Part shown: positions 1 to 9,155 of the stretch, piece after piece
Layout: every line of letters starts with the position of its first letter
Position numbering within the stretch: the first letter of the stretch is position 1
DNA from: Tissierella sp032104385
GTDB taxonomy: Bacteria > Bacillota > Clostridia > Tissierellales > Tissierellaceae
Direction of reading: 5' to 3'
DNA: 64,000 bases
Assembly (NCBI RefSeq): GCF_032104385.1
Contig: NZ_DAMCHJ010000002.1
Coordinates: forward strand, 1 to 64,000
Made by a program: the position numbers and the translations under genes
The notes under the pieces: model-generated
What the model saw: the letters and a program-made list of their open reading frames with translations, nothing else
Told to the model about the DNA's origin: nothing
Databases searched by the model: none

Positions 1-706
1 CAAATGCTTTAGTCCAGCTACTTTCTTCGTAAAAGTAACCCTTATCAACCATATATGGAGCTATTCCACCATTATTATTGTGACCTGTTCTAAAGCAATT
101 TATATATTTAAAAGCTCCTATAGTAGAACCATTAGAATGGTGAACCCATTTACCGCTTATGTCTTCTGGCTAATCACTTCCTCAACGGCTTTATATCCCT
201 TATCAAAAACATTTTCTTAGTTCTCCTCTCTGCTGCTTTTGATGCTATCAACGCTAGTGAGAAGTGATTCTTCTTCCTGAAGGAAATCAATCCATGAAAA
301 AAGTTCAAAGTCATCTGTCATTGCCATTTTGGAATTTCCTAATTTAATGGTGTACAAAGCATTTGAACATTCCTTTTATTGTTATAGGCTTCTTCAATGT
401 CCATTATAAGAGGTTGAATTTCACTTTCTTCGATTAACTTTATCCTTCCCTTCCAGCTCGTCAATCTTATCAAGCATTCCTTGAACAAAGGCGTTTTCAG
501 ACACAGACCTTGTCAGCGTCATATCTACATAAACGTCAATGTTTACAAGCCTATCAGTCCCTACAATTTTCTCTTCGTTAATATCATATGTGAAATTTTC
601 AAAAATATATGAATCTCCACATGTATCAACTAATTGATTTTGAGATTAATTGTTCTGTATCTTGTTTAGTAATATGGTTCTAAAGATATTTAATAGTGTT
701 GCTCAT
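1..706 (-). pseudogene. Degraded gene running off the left edge
   Basis: Reading the minus strand from an ATG at 706, protein-like sequence is recovered only by switching frames. One stretch (about 620-430) contains 'DRLVNIDVYVDMTL', a second (about 350-200) contains 'DDFELFSWIDFLQEEES', and a third (about 165-1) contains 'DISGKWVHHSNGS' and is still open at the window edge. Stops or frame changes separate them near 430, 350 and 170. The pieces lie in the right order to be one former gene of more than 230 codons. I do not recognise the family. The similar state of the neighbouring gene suggests real decay, although base errors cannot be excluded. Confidence 0.55.
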
Positions 707-709
707 TTT

Positions 710-1438
710 TTACTTATTTAAAAGTTCATATTCAAATTTTTCAAAAACACCATCAATCCATTCTTGGTCATCCCATAACTCTGGATTATCAAGTTTTTAA
801 CCTTATGGTGACCCGTTACAATGGTATCTACACCATCCTTGTTCCCAAAATATAAATCAACAATTTTTAATGACTTTTTTAAAGATTGAACTAGCATTTT
901 GCAACTCATTCCAGATCCTTGGTTAGAAAAATATAAGTTTAAGTAGCAAAGATTTTCATTGAGAATCCTGAACTCTAATTCATTAAATTCATTTTCCAAA
1001 CCGAAAATCACACCAATTCCATCCTTTAACTCCTTCTTTTGCTCCAATTCTAACATCTTATTTACAAATTTAAGTAGGTTTTCATTTGAGATATAATTTT
1101 CAAATGATACTCTTTCTTGTTCTGCAACAGCTCCAAGTATAAAGATTTACAAAAGCTTTCCCAAAGTTCGCAATGGTTTCGTAATCATAATCACTAATTT
1201 GATCTTCTTTGATCGAAAATTTTTGATTAGCCAAATCACTTAATATTTCTGCTACTGAGTTCTTTGGCGGTTCAAAAGAAGCTTCTCTATTTGGTATCGA
1301 TTCTATCGAATTTTCTTTTATTTGAGTTTTATTTGGGTTATTCACTTTTTAAGAACAACCCACAAAAGCCAAAAGTACTAATACTACTATTCCTAATGTT
1401 AATTTATCTACGGCAGTTATAAACTTTTTATTGAACAT
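710..1438 (-). pseudogene. Decayed lipoprotein gene
   Basis: An ATG at 1438 opens a lipoprotein signal peptide ending in the lipobox 'LLAFVGC', but a TAA stop at 1349-1351 follows directly after 'CS'. The same frame then continues with a hydrophilic linker ('NNPNKTQIKENS') to about 1150, where the frame shifts. After the shift the text reads 'GAVAEQERVSFENYIS' into a 100-residue region. Another shift near 800, at a run of five A, restores 'DNPELWDDQEWIDGVFE' and a stop at 710. One nonsense codon and two frameshifts therefore interrupt a gene of about 240 codons. It was probably a surface-anchored protein. I do not recognise the mature domain. Confidence 0.7.
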
Positions 1439-1490
1439 AGCTTAAACCTACCCCTTCTATAATAATTCTTTAATATATATCTTTTGGATT

Positions 1491-1940
1491 TTATTTCATA
1501 ATTGGATACTTCCCTTCTACCGAAGTCTTCACTGTTTCTGTCACTCCATTTCTTGTAACTTTTGCAGTTACACTAAGCCGATAAGTATATCCCTTTGCAA
1601 CAGCATCCGTTTCATAAAATGATAGTGAATCTCCTTTTGAACTTTTTTTCCAAGAGTTTTCAGGTGACCATCCCGACAATCCCTTACGCTCCAACTTAAA
1701 TGTTGCAGATATGCTTGAAGTACCAGAAATCCCATTAATTATACCTACACATTCTGCTTTACCATCTGCAAAATACAGATCAAGCTTTACATCATTAGTG
1801 TTTTCCCACTGTGGAATAATGGGTGTTTCTACATCAACATATTGAACTACATTTGGCGACATTTCTGCAAATACTAGAGTGCTTTGGCTTAGAAATAGCA
1901 TTCCTATTAAAATAAAAGTCGCAACCCTTTTAATTTTCAT
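1491..1940 (-). CDS. Secreted protein, probably DUF6147-like
   Basis: A protein of about 149 residues starts at the ATG at 1940 (an in-frame upstream start at 1949 lacks a better ribosome site). It has a clear Sec signal peptide: 'MKIKR', a hydrophobic core and a likely cut after 'FAE'. The mature part of about 120 residues is rich in beta-prone segments and ends 'TSVEGKYPIMK'. Its general pattern, with a Trp/Ser-rich middle and a C-terminal 'YTYRLSVTAKVTRNG' strand, resembles the small exported DUF6147 proteins of Clostridia. I infer an extracellular beta-sandwich protein of unknown role. The leader and start region match those of the small ORF at 5261-5392. Confidence 0.6.
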   Translation of the reverse strand: MKIKRVATFILIGMLFLSQSTLVFAEMSPNVVQYVDVETPIIPQWENTNDVKLDLYFADGKAECVGIINGISGTSSISATFKLERKGLSGWSPENSWKKSSKGDSLSFYETDAVAKGYTYRLSVTAKVTRNGVTETVKTSVEGKYPIMK

Positions 1941-1969
1941 TGGTACCACATTCTTTCATTTTATAGAGC
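1938..1969 (-). repeat. Shared translation-initiation leader, copy 1
   Basis: About 30 bp before and including the start codon of the secreted protein nearly match the segment at 5390-5421. Both read GCTCTATAAAATGAAAG, then ATGTG, a purine, and TACCAATG. Here the ribosome site is AAAGAA; in the other copy it is AAAGGA. The match ends at the start codon, and the two downstream proteins are unrelated. Confidence 0.6.
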
Positions 1970-1989
1970 CTTTTCTGCGAATCTTTTGT

Positions 1990-2697
1990 TTATTCTTCTA
2001 ATATAGATTCTGCTATTTTTTTCAATTCATCTATAGGCAGTTTACCCCACAAATCAAAAGTATGACCATTCGTATTCCATATGACACCATTATCAAACTG
2101 ATCATTGACGGAACTTATAGAGAACGCCTAATTCTCTAATATTATACATCTATCTATTTCGTGGTTTTCATTATCAACAGATATATTGGTAATACTCTCT
2201 TCTGGGCGATAAGAAAATCTAATTTTGTCACCTTGATTATTTATAAACTCTATATTTGTGATATTACCAAGCATTTGAAAATTTTTCAGTACATATCCTT
2301 TAGGCAAGTAATTCAAAGTCCAATCTTTCTTCTTATCAATTACTTTGCCATCTTTAAATGTAAATGAAGTAAATTTTTCATACCATTCAACAAGAACCTT
2401 TCCTACCGTTGCCCGGACTTCAGTATTAAAAAGCAATGTGCTGAACAGTAACCCTAATACGATAATAAGAATTGATGCTATCTTTCTACTGTAAAACATG
2501 ATAGCCTTGGCAAAATCTTTTCTACGATTTTTTGCAAAAAGTTTTTTCATCCGAACTTCAAATTCCAGAGAAAATGAATATATCTTGGCGAGTTGTTCAT
2601 TCGGCGGAATAGAATCAATCTCCTCATTAAAATCATCAACGACTGCCTGACGGAATAATGCTTCAAAAACCATGTCATTTACTTTACGTTTATTCAT
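1990..2697 (-). pseudogene. DUF4367-type anti-sigma-like membrane protein, broken by an amber codon
   Basis: The frame starts at 2697, overlapping the stop of the sigma factor gene by 4 bases (ATGA). It encodes a cytoplasmic N-terminus of about 70 residues, one membrane helix ('ILIIVLGLLFSTLLF'), and an extracellular domain with 'LPKGYVLKNF', typical of DUF4367 anti-sigma-like proteins. A TAG at 2128-2130 stops translation. The same frame continues without a shift ('SSVNDQFDNGVIWNTNG' and on to 'IDELKKIAESILEE') to a TAA at 1990. That tail is the normal end of a DUF4367 domain, so the TAG is a nonsense mutation removing about 45 residues. The shortened protein could still fold in part, but its partner sigma gene is also broken. 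Confidence 0.75.
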
Positions 2698-3180
2698 TTT
2701 TCTTCATATTTTTCTCCCTTCTCCATAAGCTTGCGAACCTTTTCCTTCGCTCTCATAACTCGTGTATCAACATGTTTTGGTATCATGCCAAGTTCTTCAC
2801 CAATTTCTTTATATGACATGCTTTGAACATACTTCATAATCAATACTTGCCTACTTATTTCATCTATTGAATTCATATACTTACGAATAAGTTCATATTC
2901 AGATAAGAATAGAATCTGCTCATCAACAGGCACCTCATCTGATTCAAGAAATATTTCTAATTCTTCTATTGATTTATTAGCAAAAGGTTTTTGCTTTCTT
3001 AATATATCAATACATTTATTCCTCACTATAATAACGGCTGAGCGACGAAAATCCATACAATGTAATTTTCATGGCATATCGCAGAAGAACATATTTATGC
3101 TCCTTATATAAATCTGTCATCTTTTTTCTTTCCTGTTCATTATCAAGCATGGATAAATATAAAGTTAGCAAGTTACTCAC
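2694..3180 (-). pseudogene. ECF-type sigma factor with internal deletion
   Basis: The 3' part (3056-2694) encodes a good sigma region 4, with 'IVRNKCIDILRKQK' leading into 'MSYKEIGEELGMIPKHVDTRVMR' (given here in pieces, residues about 70-110), the helix-turn-helix that reads -35 sites. The expected N-terminus lies upstream in another frame, from a GTG at 3180 preceded by GAGAGGGG: 'SMLDNEQERKKMTDLYKEH'. Between them, at about 3060, most of sigma region 2 (the core-binding and -10 reading helices) is missing and the frame changes. A deletion of roughly 90 bp is the simplest explanation. The gene overlaps the DUF4367 gene, the classic sigma/anti-sigma arrangement, so both halves of the switch are dead. 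Confidence 0.75.
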
Positions 3181-3556
3181 CCCTCTCTCCAAGGATCTGT
3201 TGGCTTCATTGTATCTTTATGTATTACTCACACTCTACTAAAACAAATTACACCTTTTATACGACTTTCTTTACAAAATTTCAAACCATACGCACTAACA
3301 TTGCAACTTTTCTGCTGCTTGTGTTGTTGACATATAGTCCATCATGTTCCTCATCTCTAACTTTTTACCATAAGATAATTGTATACAGTTAGATAAATAC
3401 TTTCAACATATATTTGTTAAACTTTTAGCTAGAGTTGAGAATTGTGTAACTTCACTCTTCACTTCTTTTACGCTCCCCGCAATTTTATAAATCAAGTATT
3501 ACTAAAAATTAGTCCTAGAAAAAATAAATCAATATTATCATGTAGTTCTTTCCAAC

Positions 3557-3588
3557 GCAAAAAGGTTCTGGAAAAACCATAACCTTTG
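3557..3588 (-). terminator. Rho-independent terminator after the Big_20-like lipoprotein gene
   Basis: On the minus strand an 11-bp stem (AAAGGTT, one base, TGG pairing with CCA, one base, AACCTTT) closes a TTTTT loop and is followed by TTTTTG. It lies about 80 bp past the stop of the lipoprotein gene at 3670. Confidence 0.65.
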
Positions 3589-3669
3589 ATTAATATGCTT
3601 CTATCAGATAAATGCTATCGTGTTAAAATATCATTTAACATGAAAATCTACAGATAAATCATACGTCTC

Positions 3670-4116
3670 TTATTCTGTATATATTGTTTTAACAATACGA
3701 TATTCTCCTCCCTGGTAAAATTGAATCCCCTCTAAACTGCAAACAAAACTTTTTTTGTTACCATGATCAATGTCATAGAGTATATCTTCATATGATACTG
3801 AAAGAGGTACATCTTCCCATACATTTTTATTAAAATGTTGTACTTTATAATTATAACCAACCGTTATCGTATCACCACTATTATTGATAATATCAACTGT
3901 AATATCTTTCATTTCCATTGTAATAACATTTTCATAGTTATTAATCACCATCGTTACATCATCAACAGAAATATTTTGTTCACTATCAACCTGTTTCATA
4001 CTATTACTTTTTTCATTATTTATTTCTTGCAAAATTTCACTCCCTGAATCATTCCTTTGTTGGCAACCACTACAGTAAATCACACATACAATAAATAAGA
4101 CAATTATTCTTTTCAC
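3670..4116 (-). CDS. Lipoprotein with Big_20-like immunoglobulin fold
   Basis: This 148-residue protein begins with a lipoprotein signal ('MKRIIVLFIVCVIYCSGC', Cys18 being the lipidation site), followed by a polar linker of about 30 residues rich in Ser/Glu/Asn. Residues 52-148 look like a bacterial Ig-like domain of the Big_20 type: 'MVINNYENVITMEMKDITV', a run of Asn-rich strands, 'NVWEDVPLSVSYEDI' and the terminal 'FYQGGEYRIVKTIY'. Such domains sit on the outside of the cytoplasmic membrane and are often paired with peptidases or stress genes. No partner is evident here except the broken protease gene upstream. The gene is intact and ends just before a terminator. Confidence 0.65.
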   Translation of the reverse strand: MKRIIVLFIVCVIYCSGCQQRNDSGSEILQEINNEKSNSMKQVDSEQNISVDDVTMVINNYENVITMEMKDITVDIINNSGDTITVGYNYKVQHFNKNVWEDVPLSVSYEDILYDIDHGNKKSFVCSLEGIQFYQGGEYRIVKTIYTE

Positions 4117-4150
4117 AGATGTTTGCCTCCATCTTAAGAAATGTAACCTT

Positions 4151-5023
4151 TTAATATCTAGTAGTACTTAATGCTGAATTGATTTCATTTGCTTTAATAA
4201 AGTGAGCATAGCCATCATGCCTTCCCTTGTGTATACCCAAAGTTAATCTTGCACCAGTTGAACTAATATATGAATATACAACTCCACCACTATCACCACT
4301 AGAAGCAAAGTGAGCTGCTGTTACAATTCCTACTACATTGTTTCTTTTCACACAATACCCAATTGATGCACTTGAACCGCTTTTACTTATTTTGGCTCCT
4401 GGTTTAAGACTTACGTCTTCAATATCTTCCCCTTTTGATTGAGCAAAGCTAATCATCTAGTCATCCGTTACTTTTCGCTTAAACTCCGCTATATTCTCAT
4501 CTGTCAACTCATCAAATTCGACAATGATCCGATTTGATGAATCCGAAAGCTTGAAATAATTAAATTTATTTGCAAAGTCATCTTCGCCATTTAGTTTAAA
4601 TTCATTGATACGATTCATAGTATTAGTTAACTCAACATATGAGTATTGACATGGCTTAATGATAATATCTGAATCAATCTCATATATTTGTTTTTCCAAA
4701 TTTTCCGAAACAGATTTTAAATACACAACTAAATTCCAATCATCATCTGTATAGGCTCCTCCATATTCTTCGGAAAGAAAATTATTCTTTCTTGCATTTG
4801 TATTAACAATTTTCTCCTACAATTTTGTGTAGTTTTCTAATGCTTTGCTCTGTTTCACCAAATATGTCTCATCGTATTTCTGCAAATTTTCTTTTTCTTC
4901 CACCGATAAACCACTTAATATCTCATCTGGAGTATTATCTGCATATGCTGTTATAGCAAGTCCCATAAGTAACGTAAAGCCTAATAAAAGAGCAACTAAT
5001 GATTTCCATTTTAAATTGTTCAT
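4151..5023 (-). pseudogene. Secreted S1-family (chymotrypsin-like) protease, three lesions
   Basis: A signal peptide (from ATG 5023, cut near 'AYADN') leads into a propeptide-like region. A TAG at 4817-4819 interrupts it, the same frame continues ('EEYGGAYTDDDWNLVVYLK') through about 115 residues, and a second TAG at 4457-4459 interrupts again. The protease part follows in frame: 'GSSASIGYCVKRN', the His motif 'VTAAH', then almost at once the Ser motif 'GDSGG'. In intact streptogrisin-like enzymes 80-100 residues carrying the catalytic Asp lie between these motifs, so that segment is deleted. Two amber codons plus the deletion make this a clear pseudogene. RBS AGGAGG lies at 5030-5035. Confidence 0.75.
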
Positions 5024-5260
5024 AAAGTTTCCTCCTTTTCTATCATTCCCATAAACATAAAATACAAAAGTTATCTTTTTATTCCCATAGCTAAATCAAA
5101 TGAACAGAAACAAACAATGCCCTCACAAAGAATGATATCTATGTTCCGAAAAAATTAAAAATTCAAAGAAAGGGATTTTAAAATAATTTTCTCACTCTTG
5201 TAAAAAATATTTCCTGAATAACAGAATCTACTTACAGTACATTAATATTTAAATATCTCG

Positions 5261-5392
5261 TTAATTATATTGCTTTTTCTTTCCATAACTTAATCTACTT
5301 GGATGACATTGAATTCCTAATCTACACAAATAACCTTTCTTTTTACTATCATCATATTTATCAGTGATATAATCCATCAATATATTATCCAT
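5261..5392 (-). CDS. Small basic protein, 43 residues
   Basis: This short frame is missed by most length cut-offs. It starts at ATG 5392 after AAAGGATG with normal spacing and ends with TAA at 5261. The product has an acidic start (residues 1-15, 'MDNILMDYITDKYDD') and a basic tail with two Cys ('KKGYLCRLGIQCHPS', then 'YGKKKQYN'). I do not recognise it. Support for translation comes from its initiation leader, which is conserved with that of the secreted protein at 1940. It could also be the surviving front of a longer dead gene. Confidence 0.4.
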   Translation of the reverse strand: MDNILMDYITDKYDDSKKKGYLCRLGIQCHPSRLSYGKKKQYN

Positions 5393-5421
5393 TGGTATCA
5401 CATCCTTTCATTTTATAGAGC
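5390..5421 (-). repeat. Shared translation-initiation leader, copy 2
   Basis: Second copy of the leader described at 1938-1969, with 3 differences in about 30 bp. It has the better ribosome site (AAAGGATG) and leads into the 43-residue ORF. Confidence 0.55.
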
Positions 5422-5559
5422 TTTTTCTTCTCTTACCTAAATAACGTTTGAAAGAATGTTTTCCCTACAAGATTTTTAAAAGTTCTTTAAATCTTTTTTA
5501 AAATTCACCAATTTCTTTACTTATTAATTGCAAATATTAACATATTATTTTTACTATTT

Positions 5560-6149
5560 TTGAGGAACTTTGAATTTTCTTTTGTAGAATTAAATGTGAA
5601 TGTAAGAATGATTCTTCCTTATAATCGGTTTAATCTTGTTTACACTTCCTTCATTTATACATATTGTGCTTTCAAAAAAGAAACCTATTATGGATTTAAA
5701 TTACATGTTCTCACTACAATTGATGATTATGTTACAGATTTTGTCCTTACTCCAGCCAATATTGATAATAGAGAAGCTGTATGGGAGTTGGTTGAAGCCT
5801 ATGACCATATAACTATTCTAGATGATAAGGGATATGCCAATAAGTATTTATCTCCAGATTTAGAGACTAAAAAAGAACTTCAGCTGCTATTTATAAAAAG
5901 CGATAATGTTAAAAACCCTCATCCAAAAGGGCTTCGTCAACATATTTTCAAACTCAGAATAGGAGTTGAAACCACTTTTTCACAATTATCTGGGCAACTA
6001 AATATCAATAAGATTCAACTAAATCTTTATTGGATCTTGTTACAAGATTTATAACAAAGATTTTAACCCATAATCTTTGTTATAGTATCAATCATATGCT
6101 GGGGAATGACATAGATCTAGGACACATTAAACAACTCATGTTCGGATAA
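5560..6149 (+). pseudogene. IS982-family transposase remnant
   Basis: One of the few plus-strand genes. It keeps the central part of an IS982 transposase: 'YYGFKLHVLTTIDDYVTDF', 'VLTPANIDNREAVWELVE', then 'ILDDKGYANKYL', which carry the acidic catalytic positions. The region linking 'YNRFN' to 'YCAFKKETYYG' is shorter than in the family, so an internal deletion is likely. After 'NKIQLNL' (about 6025) the frame shifts. The true C-terminus is in another frame ('DLVTRFITKILTHNLCYS' to 'HIKQLMFG', TAA at 6149). I found no convincing terminal inverted repeats, so the element is an immobile relic. Confidence 0.75.
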
Positions 6150-6359
6150 TATTTCTAAGTTATTTTCTTAAGAGATATCTTTTTTCAAAAACTAATTGGC
6201 AAATTTATCTAATCTCAAATTTACTAGCAAAACAAGTTAATAAAAATAAAAATTATAAATAAAATAAAAAGTATACCCATTTTAAATACCCTCTTCATAT
6301 TTAACATATGTTTAGCTGCCAAGAATTATCATTGCTACGTTTAATATAAAAAATATGAC

Positions 6360-6968
6360 TTAATCTTTAGCAAGTTCTTCAAGTTCAAATTTTAATTCCT
6401 CAGGAAGTTTTACTTTAATATATTCAAGTTTACCAGTTGGTTCAAGCCCTGTTTCAGATTTAGACATTATCCCTTTAGGAATTATCATATTACCATCTTC
6501 TAATAAAATAAGTGTCCTAAGATAAGCATTCTCTAAAGAAACGACTGATTCTGTTTTTGAGTCTTCAATTAAATCAATCCTAACAATAACATCTTCTTCA
6601 AATGAGTCAACATATACACCCTCAAGTTCTCTAAGCTGATTGAATATATCTTCGATAGTAATTTTATTTTCGATTTTTCTCCCTGAATTTATAGTATCCA
6701 ATAATTTATTTTGAATTTCTTCAGCCTTTTTCATATCTTCTTCAGACATTTTTGTAGAGTCATCATACTTTTCATTGCATGATTTGATAAAATCCTTTGT
6801 TTTATCTTCTATTTTATTTAATGCCATGAGTTGATTGTTACTGTGTATTATTATTTCGTCTGGTGTAATTAAAAATTCTAAACTTACATTGTTTGATGTG
6901 CACGATACCAAAATTAACCCAAAACATAAAATTAGACACATAGTTAATAAAAACTTTTTTATCTTCAT
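6360..6968 (-). CDS. Lipoprotein of unknown function
   Basis: The product is 202 residues from ATG 6968, which follows AGGGGTGA at ideal spacing. An in-frame GTG three codons earlier overlaps that ribosome site and is less likely. The signal peptide ends in the lipobox 'LILVSC'. The mature part is highly charged, with a probable helical region (residues about 45-100, many Lys/Glu) and a mixed region ending 'LPEELKFELEELAKD'. Length and composition suggest an exported, membrane-anchored protein. I recognise no domain. It stands alone, with IS relics on both sides. Confidence 0.6.
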   Translation of the reverse strand: MKIKKFLLTMCLILCFGLILVSCTSNNVSLEFLITPDEIIIHSNNQLMALNKIEDKTKDFIKSCNEKYDDSTKMSEEDMKKAEEIQNKLLDTINSGRKIENKITIEDIFNQLRELEGVYVDSFEEDVIVRIDLIEDSKTESVVSLENAYLRTLILLEDGNMIIPKGIMSKSETGLEPTGKLEYIKVKLPEELKFELEELAKD

Positions 6969-7093
6969 ATAATTCACCCCTAACTAAGATTCCGATATCA
7001 CATTTTACTACTAATTGTTCATCTATAATATATAATTCCCCTATCAATATATCAATCAAATCTAACTATTTCCTCCCCAAATATCCCCGATCA

Positions 7094-7222
7094 TCCAATG
7101 TCATCTGTCAAACGCCCTATTATTCCTTGTCTAAACCACAATGCGTCATCAGAATTGCTGCTTCAACGTGGGTTGAGGGTACAATAGTGATGTCAACAAG
7201 ACTTATTGGTTCCTTGGTGTAA
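7094..7222 (-). repeat. Dispersed junction repeat, copy A (composite)
   Basis: This copy joins both halves of the repeat family. It begins like the long copies at 44471 and 47425 (CCAATGTCATCTGTCAAAC), has the motif ACCACAATGCGTCATCAGAAT shared with 47555, then TCAACGTGGGTTGA, and ends like the short copies (GTACAATAGTGATGTC ... CCTTGGTG). It lies downstream, in gene direction, of the IS3 relic and DUF6144 gene. Confidence 0.6.
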
Positions 7223-7290
7223 GGGTATTTATCGAATTATACAGTGTATTCAAATTATTCTACAAGTAGTTATTTTTTCAACCTGCGTTG

Positions 7291-7455
7291 TTAGAACTCA
7301 ATATGATTTCCTTCGCTATCTTCTAATTCTGACACATATCTTTCCGATTTTAGTAATAAGAAAAACAATTTTAAGTCCTTCCAATTTTCTATTAAATTTA
7401 TCGATATTTTATATCGAAATACTTGGTAAGCAATTGCTTCCAATGGCTTGCTAAT
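7291..7455 (-). other. Uninterrupted frame of about 54 codons, unassigned
   Basis: Minus-strand frame ending at TAA 7291 reads 'KPLEAIAYQVFRYKISINL' and, later, 'LLLKSERYVSELEDSEGNH'. It has protein-like composition but no start codon with a ribosome site. It adjoins the IS3 OrfA relic and may be the tail of another dead gene. Family unknown. Confidence 0.25.
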
Positions 7456-7489
7456 CACCTTGAGTAATTGTTTTATTTTTATCTACTGC

Positions 7490-7645
7490 TACGGGTTTTG
7501 AATTCTTAACCTATGTTAGTACTAAACAGACCATATTCGCTATTAATTTCAGCAAGTGTTTTACCAGAATTATAAAGTTCTGCAATTATGTTTTTATATT
7601 CTTCTGTACATCTTTTTGTCTTTATAGACGCTTCCTTCCTTTTTT
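7490..7645 (-). pseudogene. IS3-family OrfA (HTH) remnant
   Basis: The minus-strand reading gives 'KRCTEEYKNIIAELYNSGK' and 'TLAEINSEYGL', then a frame change, then 'EFKTRS'/'KNSKPVAVDKNKTITQGD'. This is the usual order of an IS3-group OrfA N-terminal helix-turn-helix ('FTEEFK...LYNSGK...EINREYG...I...TVTLED'). No OrfB integrase core follows. The fragment is about 50 codons long and cannot be functional. Confidence 0.6.
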
Positions 7646-7719
7646 ATATTTTGTAACATTCGGAAAATCATGTCTACAATATTATACTAATACTACTTGC
7701 AACGTTTTCAAACATGGGG

Positions 7720-8301
7720 CTAACCCACAATTTGAAAAATAAATTCGCATGGCTTTTCACCTTTGCTGTTTATCGGCGAAGAAATTACTTCTTTTGTTTT
7801 CAGTTCAACACCAAGCTGTAACTGTAAGTGGCGACGGCCTGACCCGGCGCAACAGTAACAATACGAAAGCGGCATGACGCAATCGCCAGCGTTGTTGTTT
7901 TCCAAAGCAAGCTCTGAAACCTTTACGCCTGTTATAACGGTGGCAGAGCAGACGCATTTATATTTCCCATTGTTATCAAAAGACCATTTTACTGATAATG
8001 TGTTGTCAGCGTTGAGGATGATTTTTTCGGAGTCGGAAGATATGCTGTTGACATGAGCTATCCTTTCACTCAATGTTTTACCCACGATTTCCTTGCCGAT
8101 TTTTTCACATCGTTTTAAAAATTCCTTACCGCCGGTACACGCGTTCGAATCCAAAATCTGATGCAGGGTATCTGAGTCAAGTGTATTTTCCATCCGCTCA
8201 ATCACATTGACGAGGTTGCTGTTGCCTATTATCTCTTTAGTGGTTTTGTCATCAACATTATTTTTCGCTAATCCTTTTTTTATTCCATAAACTCTTGCCA
8301 T
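7720..8301 (-). CDS. DUF6144 family protein
   Basis: A 193-residue cytosolic protein starting at ATG 8301 after GGAGGG. The N-terminal half is helical ('MARVYGIKKGLAKNN'). The C-terminal half is Cys-rich: 'NACTGGKEF', 'GKYKCVCSATVI', 'LSYCYCCAGSGRRHLQ' and the ending 'GEKPCEFIFQIVG'. This layout, with a Cys pair, a C-x-C, a Y-C-Y-C-C block followed by an H-containing helix and a final 'KPC.F.F', matches what I know as DUF6144, a probable metal-binding family in Clostridia of unknown function. The base composition is higher in GC than the neighbours, suggesting separate origin. A broken paralogue lies at 9156-9603. Confidence 0.7.
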   Translation of the reverse strand: MARVYGIKKGLAKNNVDDKTTKEIIGNSNLVNVIERMENTLDSDTLHQILDSNACTGGKEFLKRCEKIGKEIVGKTLSERIAHVNSISSDSEKIILNADNTLSVKWSFDNNGKYKCVCSATVITGVKVSELALENNNAGDCVMPLSYCYCCAGSGRRHLQLQLGVELKTKEVISSPINSKGEKPCEFIFQIVG

Positions 8302-9070
8302 TTTATTTCCCTCCGTTTTTAATTTACTTTATCATAGTTAATAAGAGAATAGCACGTCAAGTTAAAAATATTTTTTACGAATATTTTACCCTGTCACTAA
8401 ACGGTAAGCAATTCAAATATCCGTACACACTTGAATTGCTTGCTGGGGTCGCGCCCCAAGCCCCCCACTTCGGATCAACTTGACCCGCGAAATTTGATGT
8501 GTCGCTTCGCTCAAGGTGACAATGGGGGTGGTTTGGGAATTGTACATTGTAAACTGATGTTGACAACAGCATGTCATATTTGATAATATAAATAATCTTC
8601 ATTTTCAACTTCTGATTTTATAATTTGTTACTATTACAATTTAACATATATAATAGCTAAATCAATATAAAATAATTTAATACATATTTCATTTGCTCTT
8701 TTCTTTTTCTCTTAATATGCTCATGTTTTAAATATTTACTTTCTGCATAGCTTATTTAACTTCCCATAAAATATTCTTAGGAAAATCAATCATCATGATT
8801 AAAATAATCCACATATAACTTTACCGCATATTTGCATAGCAATAGTTAAATTATAATTATTAGTTTTCTAATATTATTACTTATCCCTAATAAGCAAAAA
8901 GAACAAAATAGCATCATCTATTCTGTCCTCTTCCTTTATGTTGAAAAATATTTTATTGTGTAATTATATATTTGATTAATCGTATTATATTACATATTAC
9001 CCAACTAAGCAATTCTCCAACTATATTCAATTTTTATTATCCACTATTCTTTCACTAATAAAGTCACACA
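8302..9070. other. Intergenic stretch with a GC-rich insert
   Basis: No gene seen. Positions about 8420-8545 are much richer in GC than the surroundings and include the blocks CCCCAAGCCCCCCACTTCGG and GTCGCTTCGCTCAAGGTGAC. Such stretches are typical of short dispersed intergenic repeats in Firmicutes; a frame through it would be spurious. The remainder (8600-9070) is very AT-rich and featureless. Confidence 0.5.
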
Positions 9071-9136
9071 CTCAACATGCCTTGAGGTGACAATAATGAT
9101 GCCATAGATTGATATTAACCCCTTGGCGGTAGAATA
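9071..9136 (-). repeat. Dispersed junction repeat, copy B
   Basis: Short-form copy: CTCAACATGCCTTGAGGTGA, then CAATAATGATG, about 25 variable bases, CCCCTTGGCGGTAGAATA. It lies downstream, in gene direction, of the DUF6144 pseudogene and the CBASS operon. Confidence 0.6.
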
Positions 9137-9155
9137 TGCTTTTTAATCAAAACAT

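Noticed and set aside
8375..8608. 77-residue minus-strand ORF in the GC-rich stretch
   Set aside because: The frame lies within a GC-rich intergenic repeat, has no ribosome site, and its product looks like translated repeat sequence.
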